Shown: one piece after another, positions 55,840 to 64,000 of the stretch
How the letters are laid out: each line of letters starts with the position of its first letter
How positions within the stretch are numbered: position 1 is the stretch's first letter
The notes under the pieces: model-generated
The model's database searches: none
Seen by the model: the letters and a program-made list of their open reading frames with translations, nothing else
What the model was told of the DNA's origin: nothing
Position numbers and translations under genes: made by a program
NCBI GenBank assembly: GCA_030549495.1
Contig: JAUIRK010000418.1
Location: 64,501-128,500, forward strand
Source: Nectonema munidae
Taxonomy: Eukaryota; Nematomorpha; Nectonematoida; Nectonematidae
Length of the DNA: 64,000 nucleotides
Direction of reading: 5' to 3'

Positions 55840-57720
55840 CAGGTGTCGGGAACCTATGGCTCGCGAGCCAGACATGGCTCTTTTGATGACTGCATCTGGC
55901 TCTCAGATAAATCAGGTGGCCTTCAGGAAAAAGGGAGGTATCACGATAATGCATATCAACAGAAAGGAGGCTTGTCAAGAGCTACTGTCCAGAGTGCAAG
56001 CTAGTCAGCAGCAACTCCGTGAATGGAACCGACAAGGTGACTTTAGTTCGGCTAGCTTTTTTAATTTGCCTGTTAGTTAGGAATTGTGAGGAACGGAAAG
56101 CCATTTACAGATGGCGAATATGTCAAAACATTCATGCTTGATGTGGCCAATGAACTTTTTAACGACTTCTCGGATAAAGACAATATAATCAAAAGAATAA
56201 AAGAAATGCCTCTGTCAGCAAAAACTATCGTACCATTATCATGTCAAATCAAGTGGAGGAACAACAAGTGAAGGACATAAATGCAGCGAAATATTTTTTC
56301 TCTTGCGGATGAATCAACAGATGTGAGTCATTTATCCCAGTTCAGTATTATTGCATGCTACGTTGGGGGTGACACACTGCGTGAGGAAAGTCTTGCCGTT
56401 TTGCCACAGAAAGGGACAACGAGCAAGGAGGATTTATTCAAGTCTTTCATGGAGTTTGCTAAAGAAAAAAATCTACCTATGGATAAACTTATTTCTGTCT
56501 GTACTGACGGTGCCCGTGCATGGTGGGAAAAACAGAGGATTTGTTGCGTTTGCGAGAAGAGACCCATTCTAAGTTTTCATTGCATTCTACATCAGGAGGC
56601 ACTTTGTGAGCAAGTGTGTAAAAAGCAGTTTGGTAAGGTGGTGTCGCTGATCATTTGGGTTTGAACTTTATTGTTGCCCGAGCTTTAAATGATCGCAGTT
56701 TAAAGCATTGTGCGATGAAGTTGGCAATAATTATCCCGGACTGGTTTTGCACAGCAATGAGCGTTGGCTGTCAAGAGGGAAGGTGCTTAGTCGTTTTGCG
56801 GCTTGCCTGAGTTAAATCCGATATTTTCTTCGAATGAAAGACGCCGAACAATCCGAGCTATTGAGAGTGGCTCCTCAAGTTTTTTCATCTTGTGGACATG
56901 ACTGAACATCCAATCAATGTCAAAATGCAAGAAGTTAGAAATACAGTGTTATCCCTTCAACAATCATTTACATTCGAAAAGAAGCTAGAAATTTTTAAAG
57001 TGGATATTGAAACAGGTCGTTTACTGCACTTTTAAAAACTAAGAGAATTAAAAGACGCGTGCATGGCAAATAACTCTACTGAACATTTTGATCTCCAGAA
57101 GCTAACAGGATTCACATCTAATCTCCTCTAGTCATTCAAAGCACGCTTTGGAGAATTTCGTGAACACGCAAGTCTTTTTAATTTCATCACTCATCCACAC
57201 GAGTGTGCTGTGGACAAAGTCAATCTGAGTTTCACTCCGGTGTTTCTATCAAAGATTTTAAGATAGAAGTTGCTGACCTGAAGGCCACAGATATGTGGGT
57301 GAACAAGTTCAAATCACTGAATGAAGATTTGGAAATACTTGCACGGATCCAAGCAGAGCTGACAAGCACACACAAATGGACAGACATGAAAAAACTTCAA
57401 CCTGGAGACCAGCTGATTGCTAAAACTTGAAACGCGTTTGCTTTCACATACCAAACACTGCAGAGTGTGAGTTTTGCAGTATTGACCATGTTTGGCTCTA
57501 CATATGAATGTGAGCAGTCCTTCTCACACCTGAAAAACATCATGATCAACTTGCGGTCACGCTTAACAGATCGAAGTGTTAACGCCTCCATGAAGTTTAA
57601 CCTCACCCCGTATCAACCAGACTACAAAGCCATCAGCAAAACCATGCAGCACCAGAAGTCGCATTAATATTAAGAAGTACTTTGCTTATTAATAAATAAC
57701 TTCGATAAACAAATGTTGTT
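55840..57720 (+). mobile_element. hAT element, GTF2IRD2/ZBED5-like transposase; right end missing
   Basis: The left end CAGGTGTCGGGAACCTATGG then CTCGCGAGCC is a classic hAT terminus. Transposase frames follow: VRNGKPFTDGEYVKTFMLDV (from 56086), FSLADESTDVSHLSQFSIIA (from 56281, first catalytic Asp region), DKLISVCTDGA (second), FHCILHQEALC (CxxH), then ERWLSRGKVLSRFAACL in another frame (about 56758-56810), VSIKDFKIEVADLKATDMWV (57203 on), and the dimerisation block FAVLTMFGSTYECEQSFSHL...LRSRLTDRSVNASMKF (57467-57667). There are many shifts and stops. No matching right terminus is visible before the tandem repeat at 57773, so the 3' end was lost or replaced. Its G+C is higher than its surroundings. 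Confidence 0.87.
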
Positions 57721-57772
57721 TAAAATAAATTAAGTCTTATTGGTAATGTTGCACTATCCGTGCATTGATGAA

Positions 57773-59092
57773 TTTGAAGTGAGAAAGAAGGAGCTATATA
57801 TAAGTCCATAGGGCGGAGGTTAAAGTTTACATTAAGTTTAATTAAGAATGAAATAGAATAGACAAGAGAGGAGTAGGAATTCAGAAAAATTTGTTGTCTT
57901 TTTTGGAAGACGCTTGAAAGTCCGCCTCCAATAATTTCAAGGATATGCGCCCCTGAATCAAACACATTTTTTTCATATAAACATCGCAGGGTATCTAGTA
58001 GACTCTTTTCCTTCAGACCACATTCACTCATATAAAACTCTCCAACCTTCAGTCATTTGTTTTCAGTTGTTTTCTCTATCAATCAAATATCCTTTCACCA
58101 ATTCCTGTAGTGTGCCTGATAGACTACTTCATTTTCAATTGAAAGCCTATTCGCCCCCAACAATTTTGGTTTTTTTTAAACTAGTGTATATGCGATATGC
58201 AAATTTAATTAAAATATTTTCGCTAGAAGTATAGTTTTTAAATTTCATCAATTTTATAAAAAAAAATATAAAGTAGTCTTATAAATTTACGTATGCGCTT
58301 AATACACTCTATTTTAAAGGATTGCTTGAATTTGTTCTCCAGTGGTATTTCCAGACCAGTAATTTTGAAAATTGCAAAAAAAAATTCGCCCCAATAATTT
58401 TGAGGATGTGCGGCCCTGTTCTACACATAATTTGGAGATGGTGCGCATCTATTTGAAGTGAGAAAGAAGGAGCTATATATAAGTCTTCATTCATTGCTGA
58501 CGTTGAGCTAAAGTTTAGGATGAAATAGAATAGACAAGAGAGGAGTAGGAATTAAGAAAAATTTGTCGTCTTTTTTGGAAGACGCTTAAAAGTCCACTCC
58601 TTCCAATAATTTCAAGGATGTGCGTCCCTGAATCAATCACATTTTTTTCAATAGACATTACAGGGTGTCTAGTAGACTCTTTTCCTTCAGACTTCATCCA
58701 CTCATATAAAACTCTCCAATTTATTTTCAGTTGTTTTCTCTATCAATTAAATATCCTTTCATCAATTCCTGTAATGAGCCTGATAGACTTATTCATTTTC
58801 AAATGAAAAGCCTATTCGCCCCCTCCCCTCTCTCAACAATTTTGGATTAAACTAGAGTATATATGATATTCAAATTTAATTAAATATTTTCGCTGGAAGT
58901 ATAATATTTAAATTTCTCAAATTTTGTAAAAAAAAATATAAAGTAGTTTTAAAAATTTAGGTATGCGCTGAATACACTCTATTTTAAAGGATTGTTTGAA
59001 TATTTGGTCTCCCGTGGTATTTCCAGACCAGTAATTTTAAAAATTGCGAAAAAAAAATTCGCCCCTCCCCAATAATTTTGAGGATGTGCTAA
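57773..59092. repeat. Tandem duplication, two units of about 680 bp
   Basis: Unit 1 (57773-58451) and unit 2 (58452-59092) both open TTTGAAGTGAGAAAGAAGG and share GAGCTATATATAAGTC, GACAAGAGAGGAGTAGGAAT, GTCTTTTTTGGAAGACGC and the closing AATAATTTTGAGGATGTGC. Within each unit a shorter motif (CCAATAATTTNNAGGATNTGCG) occurs twice. Divergence is modest, so the duplication is fairly recent. Short reverse-strand frames are not convincing genes. The G+C contrast and position just after a truncated hAT suggest a local rearrangement. Confidence 0.85.
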
Positions 59093-59160
59093 AAACTCTA
59101 CTGGAATATTAGCTAGCGAATAAATTAACCAACTCTTTTACTATAATAAATATCGATTCA

Positions 59161-59588
59161 CAGTGGTGTAACCATGAGAATTGCCGCTCGGGCGCGTCAT
59201 AAATTTGACGCCCCTTTTTATTTAAAAAAATTGGTTAAAAACGCATAAAACATTATTTATTTATAAATTAGTTTTATATAAATGCTTATAATAGAAAATA
59301 ATACTTTAATATAAAAATAAAAAAACTGAAAAATTTATTTAATTACATACAAATATTCATTTTCAACTTTTTATAGGTGAACTTTTCTAGCTTTTTTGTT
59401 AGCAAACTCTTCAATAACTTCGTCAAAAACTTTTTTCAGGTCTCAGATTTGTTGTGTATGTATGTTTTTTTGTGTTTGTCAAATGAAAATCTATTATAAC
59501 ACAAACTGTTATAAAGATCTTAACATCATATTGATTGCAATATATGAGTCCGCCCGGGGCGCACCGCCCCCACCTAGTTACGCCACTG
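59161..59588. mobile_element. hAT-type MITE with CAGTGGCGTAAC ends
   Basis: The left end CAGTGGTGTAACCATGAG and the right end (reverse complement) CAGTGGCGTAACTAGGTG are followed on both sides by CGGGCG motifs. This CAGTGGCGTAAC terminus is shared by many invertebrate non-autonomous hATs. It is 428 bp, AT-rich inside, with no coding. The 8-bp flanks do not match clearly (GATTC is near both). Confidence 0.78.
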
Positions 59589-59599
59589 ATTCTGTATTT

Positions 59600-62435
59600 T
59601 TATGATAGAATGCCCTTTCTATATGAGCGTATATTCAGAGCGTGGTCAGTGTGCTGCGCCACACACCCTGGATGGTGTAAGTAATAATTCTCATGCGTTT
59701 TCCGCAATGGTTGCGATTAGATAATTATACCGTATATATTGTATCCCAGAAATATTATATCTCTACTTTGATATAATACAATATAAATGAATGCGTAAAT
59801 AATATAGGCTCGCTATCTAATTGACAGTGTCGTCTTCTTTTAGTACTGGTTTCTATGTCATATATATCACTACTAAGCTCAGCATACTTGAAAATGGGTA
59901 CACATGTGTAAAAAAAAGTTTTTTTTTAAGTATTTCAATAAAAATTTTAATTTTGACATAAACTGTCGTATTTAAATCAATTTTTGACTAATTTCCATAA
60001 AAAATGAATATCACTACTAGATTCAGCCTATTTGAAATTTTTATGTGAAATTTACAATTTCACAATCTCAACGTATACAACTTGGCCCCGTAAAAACAAA
60101 GATATTCACACGGCAACGACAGATTTCAGTGGCGATACTGCAACACAGATTTAAGATATTCAATTCATCTTCATGAAAATGAATGAAAATGAAAGCGGCC
60201 TAAGGTCAGACAGGCTGCTTAAAAAATAGGATCTCGTCGAGCCCTCATTCACTACTGCTGCCAGTATTCATGCATATTAAATGAATGCAAATTTTTTAAT
60301 CATGTAGATAGGCGGGTAACCTTCTCATGAGTAGAGAGGGCATCTTCAACTGGCATAATATTAGTAGCCTTTCTTGTATATATTTTTTATTTGTATCATA
60401 GAAGATATATGCCCTCGACCACACGATATAGATAACGTAGACGTTATTCACGCATTGATAAAGGTGTAAGGTGGCGAGAAGAGGAAAATATCTTCGCGAG
60501 ATATACATGTTTATTCTGCAGTCTCTCACAATCAAGCGCTCCCTCTCTATATATATAGTATATGGAAGGAAAAATAAACAAACTTATATACACTTGTTGA
60601 TATAAGGCATTTATTTTAGCAGAGACACGCCTTAAATCTTATCAAGAGGCTTACAAAGAATAGCTAGCTTTTAAAAGTAAGCTAACAATGGAAGATTTAA
60701 TAATTATCGTAATTCTCCGTATGCATATAGCATATTTCCTACTCTCAATAACATTTATTATCCTTCAAGCTTTGTTCAAGTTACGACACTTTACGCAAGT
60801 AAAGGTTCTGGTAACGTTCGTTTTTAAGCATACTTTTTCATGGGTCCAAACACTATCGCAAAAATGAAGAATAAGATGCAAAAATAATAAATGCCACACT
60901 AAGTTTGTATGCATCTTATCAAAAGAAATAAAAGGTTGATTTCGTTTGCGATTTAACTTGTAGATTATGTTTTATACTTTCGTATGTTTTTACATTCACT
61001 TGATTAAATTTTATGTTTGAATCTCATGCAAAGTTTGTTACTTGGATTAAACTCAAACTGAAAAGTATAATGGATTTTTAATAAACTTTTTAGAGAAGTT
61101 TTAGTTCGTTTCTCATTTGGCTATTATTTTCATCTTATAAAAATGTCCACTTCTCAGGAGTAGGACAACTCAAGAAGCATAGTGCTAAATTCTTATTTCT
61201 AAAATGTTAGATGGCGTTAAAACTTAAAAAGCAACATTTTTTGTGTCTACACTTTTCAATATATTTTTAGCTAGTAAATAAGATTGGTAGCAAGTTATTG
61301 CCAAAGATTTAATTATAATTTATTAATAAAATGATCAGTAGTATGTTTTAAGCTTGGATATGATTATTGACTAATTGTAAATAATACTAGGTAGTTTATG
61401 AATAGTAGTATAAATTTTAAAAATATTGCATTTTAAGATAATATAATTATTTTATTTTAACCTACATTTTATTCATTTAAAAGGTTAAAAATCAAAGATA
61501 ACGACTCTACATTTCCAATTACTAATTGAAATTTTACCCAGAATTGTTAAGCGTAATAAAGGCTATTCATTGAGAAATATTTCAAAGTTTTCTCAATTTT
61601 TTACTTGTCTACATACATAAGGATATACATAGAGTATTTCGACATGCTTTAAAAACTCCCTCAAAATTAAAAATTTTACGCTATATTGGAATGTTAAGAT
61701 AAAAACTTCATTTTCATGTATTACTGCATACTGTTCCTTAACTTCATTCTAGTTCATTGCCAATCCTCGTCATAATAATAATTTGAAGACATACACATCC
61801 ACATTTTAATTTGCATATTTTGCTTCCTTCCTGGTTTTCACTTATTTAACCCTAGAAGGTCTACACCGGTCAATTTAACTATTTTAAAAATCTGCAGAAA
61901 TTAAAGAATTATGGTATTTCACATCAACAGACTTTGAGCTTTCAGAAATTCCTCACAATGTCAATTTGTTGTATAAATGTTTTACTGTATTGTATCTAGG
62001 ACCTGTTCAAAATCCAGTTCGGGCCTCATAATATCTAGACGAGGACTGGACTAGACCATCTATAGTTTGAACAGAACTATCACGGACCAGATTGAAGCGT
62101 GCTACCGAAATTAAGGACAAAACTAGGGCTGTGCGGTAGGAAGTATGCTGTGATATGCGAGAAATGTCTGTCATTCGTATTAATTTGTGCGTGCATCTTC
62201 TACAAACAATGAATGTGTGTGGCGTGAAAGAATAAAGGAGAATAGAACGTCGTAGAAACTGAATATCATCATTGTCCTAGATGTCACAGTTGTGAAAATA
62301 ACGATATTTTTCGTTTTATTTCGTTAGTTATCGTTAATTAATTTGTCTTTAAAAATAAAAGCATATTTCAAAGTTATTTACAAACTTTTGTAGTTTTGAT
62401 ATTTTAAAAATTAAACAGTAGCAAAATAGATTTAA
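59600..62435. other. Unannotated DNA; repeat pieces and possible regulatory patch
   Basis: 59855-60050 holds two units of the 145-bp repeat (ATCACTACT...GCTCAGCATACTTGAAA and ATCACTACTAGATTCAGCC, 143 bp apart). 60260-60295 contains ATGCATATTAAATG and ATGCAAAT, octamer-like sites. 62031-62098 is the third copy of the 24760-24835 repeat. TTAACCC at 61846-61852 could be a lone piggyBac-type end. No gene is supported. Confidence 0.45.
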
Positions 62436-62557
62436 CCCTTTGAGGACCAGTGTGGCACTGATGTACCAAGGAATCAAAATCGTCGGCTTTAAATATATAA
62501 AATTCGATTGAAGAAGAAGGAGGCGATTAATCTTCAAAATTGTGGTCCTCAAAGTGT
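62436..62557. mobile_element. piggyBac-type MITE, third subfamily
   Basis: TTAA on both sides (62432-62435, 62558-62561). The left end CCCTTTGAGGACCA and right end TGGTCCTCAAAGTG are inverted repeats, with a short CAGTG-TGG-CACTG palindrome just inside the left end. 122 bp, non-coding. Confidence 0.85.
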
Positions 62558-62854
62558 TTAATCTAATAAAAAAATTATTCTCCAAAAAATGATAACGAAA
62601 ATGATTGAAATATTGTGAAGTTGAGAAGATAACGTTAAAACGAAGCGTAGCGTGGAATTGTTAAAATAACAATATTTTGGTTCAATTTTACGAAGTGCAA
62701 GCAGCAACGATACAATTCATATAATTTTGTTTAGCAGAGATGCAAAACAGCCCCTGTATACTGAATGAAAGGATGAATGAAGAATATTTACACACAAGCT
62801 AGAGAGAGTTGTAGATGGGAGTGTGAGAGTGTGCTCTCTCGCTCGCATTCTTGC

Positions 62855-63034
62855 TGTTACAACCAATCAAATCACTTGAGTAGAGGGTGATGTGTTTAGT
62901 CACGTGATTTCTTTACGCGCCATTTCTTTACGCGCTGTTTCTTCATTCTCTCTCCTCTATCTATCATTATTGAGGCAAGAAATTAGACTGTTTTTATTAA
63001 TTTTATCATTTCTCCATCGATATTTTGTTTGACC
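62855..63034 (+). promoter_or_regulatory. Candidate promoter of the small gene at 63035
   Basis: Within 180 bases upstream of the ATG are a CCAAT box (62863-62867), a palindromic E-box CACGTG (62901-62906) and two exact copies of TTTCTTTACGCGC (62908-62920 and 62923-62935), which resemble E2F-type sites. No TATA box was seen. A GAGA/CT-rich stretch precedes it (62805-62850). Confidence 0.45.
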
Positions 63035-63553
63035 ATGTTCGTACCCATTTCCAAAACTGAGCAGCAGAGCGTATTCAATTTTAAAATTGTCAAAAACAGC
63101 AAAAACCAAAGTGAGAGAAAAAGTTCTTCAAAAGCGAATGGTGTTCAAAGGAGGTCTGTAATAGTAAATGGAAGAAAACCATCATCTTATTCAGCCAGGT
63201 CATTTATCATCACTCCTCTTCCAATCATCTTCGAGAATGAAATTTTGGGATCAGGCGCTGAACTGAAAAATCATCCACTCACACAACCTCCGATGCGCAA
63301 GAAAAGACCTAGAAATTCCTCCCTATCCAGTTGTGATAGTGATACTTCTTCACACCATAACGCGTATTTTAATTTTAATAATCATACCAAGAGCTCGTAT
63401 TCTCCTTCCACAGAGTCTAAGGATCCTGGAAAGTACTTTAAACATTTTCTCAAACTCAAAGCTTTAAACAATTTATTCTCTTCCAAAATTTCAAACCAAA
63501 AATCCTGTACTAAATTGAATTTTTGGAAAAAGTTTAAATCTATTTCTACATAA
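63035..63553 (+). CDS. Small basic serine-rich protein, unknown function
   Basis: The 172-codon frame runs from ATG 63035 (MFVPISKTEQQSVFNFKIV) to TAA 63551-63553; the open frame begins two codons earlier at a TTG. The protein is rich in Ser, Lys and Asn. It has a hydrophobic patch SARSFIITPLPIIFENEIL (about residues 50-70), a basic stretch MRKKRPR (about 87-93) that could act as a nuclear signal, a polar Ser/His/Asn run, and a basic C-terminus FLKLKALNNLF...FWKKFK. No signal peptide, membrane helix or known domain is visible. AATAAA follows at 63576-63581. Promoter-like motifs and the poly(A) signal support a real single-exon gene; more exons cannot be excluded. Confidence 0.6.
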   Translation: MFVPISKTEQQSVFNFKIVKNSKNQSERKSSSKANGVQRRSVIVNGRKPSSYSARSFIITPLPIIFENEILGSGAELKNHPLTQPPMRKKRPRNSSLSSCDSDTSSHHNAYFNFNNHTKSSYSPSTESKDPGKYFKHFLKLKALNNLFSSKISNQKSCTKLNFWKKFKSIST

Positions 63554-63575
63554 GTATCTTGACTTCCTTTCAATT

Positions 63576-63581
63576 AATAAA
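63576..63581 (+). terminator. Poly(A) signal AATAAA
   Basis: Lies 23 bases after the stop codon of the 63035-63553 gene. Confidence 0.6.
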
Positions 63582-64000
63582 GTATTTTACGTTTTTTTCT
63601 TTCTTTAAAACATTTATTCTGTTCGGTAGCGTACTATGGCTAATAATTTTTATCAGGAACAGTTATAAGACAGTTGTCTAGCAGACCTCCATGTGATTTC
63701 TAAGAGCGAATATTATTTTGGCCCTGGCAAACCGGCTGATGAAAACCAACGGTAGCATGCAATCGTCACATTTATCAATAAACGTTAAAGAGTGAGGGAA
63801 TCACGCCAGTCAAGAGCTAGCCTACGTCAGTGTGAAAAAGGAGTTTTTTTTATTCGCAAACTTATCCAACGTGGCTTAGATGGTTAAACGTAGACAAGTT
63901 ACAGACCTGCAATCTGCTTTGAGAAGCACCCGTCTAGATCATAACTTGTCTGTGCTTCTAAGAAATTTTTAAAATTCCCATATGCACTTAAAGCAGGGTC
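63582..64000. other. Mixed-composition end of window, possible SINE start
   Basis: 63870-63935 reads GTGGCTTAGATGGTTAAACG, a good A-box match, but the expected B box is only weakly present (GCTTTGAGAAGC). It may be a third tRNA-derived SINE cut by the window edge or truncated. The rest is unassigned. Confidence 0.35.

Noticed and set aside
61846-61990. Further piggyBac-type MITE beginning TTAACCCTAGAAGGTC
   Set aside because: No matching right end and no clear subterminal palindrome within 200 bp.
1-64000. CRISPR arrays, rRNA, LTR retroelements, retroviral or Polinton-like copies
   Set aside because: No regularly spaced repeats with unique spacers, no rRNA-like sequence, and no gag, protease, integrase, capsid or envelope-like frames were recognised.

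Overview
This is a strongly AT-rich eukaryotic window. It is dominated by decayed transposable elements, with one long intact host gene and two weaker host gene models. The mix of hAT, pogo/Tigger, piggyBac and Mutator-like DNA transposons, tRNA-derived SINEs and non-LTR fragments, together with short AT-rich introns, fits an invertebrate. My guess is an arthropod, possibly a parasitic copepod; this is inferred from the element repertoire and not proven.

Layout. Bases 1-1515: two non-LTR (LINE) fragments in opposite orientation. 1683-3396 (-): piggyBac transposase relic. 4495-4624: first of several piggyBac-type MITEs flanked by TTAA. 6492-6648: tRNA-derived SINE. 6912-9522: three-level nest in which a Mutator-like transposase relic is split by a hAT, and that hAT carries a second, GC-rich hAT with a perfect 8-bp target duplication. 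10552-11382: non-autonomous pogo/Tigger element. 13433-18500: MITEs and unannotated AT-rich DNA. 18526-23336 (+): exons of one or two cysteine-rich, probably secreted proteins. 20084-31942: hAT relics and MITEs, two more piggyBac MITEs, a second SINE and a recent 57-bp tandem duplication.

32145-37883 (-) is an uninterrupted 1912-codon gene for the proteasome activator PA200/Blm10 (PSME4). It is the only gene here with a firm cellular function. After it come a hAT inserted into a pogo-type end (40313-42083), two pogo/Tigger elements with transposase remains (44463-46330, 47058-49127), a relic of a multicopy zinc-cluster protein family (49150-50085), a SINE with clean target duplications (50401-50579), a full-size hAT (52176-55474), a second hAT (55840 to about 57720), a 680-bp tandem duplication (57773-59092) and a hAT MITE (59161-59588). 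The window closes with a small basic, serine-rich gene (63035-63553, +) that has a plausible promoter and poly(A) signal.

The genes do not form a pathway. The value of the window lies in (i) an intronless, clearly selected PSME4, (ii) precise nested insertions that give a relative chronology of transposons, and (iii) a recurrent piggyBac MITE design, TTAA-CCC plus a short palindrome, seen with several different end sequences. I found no CRISPR array, rRNA, true tRNA gene, or retroviral or Polinton-like copy. I see no convincing new biological system.
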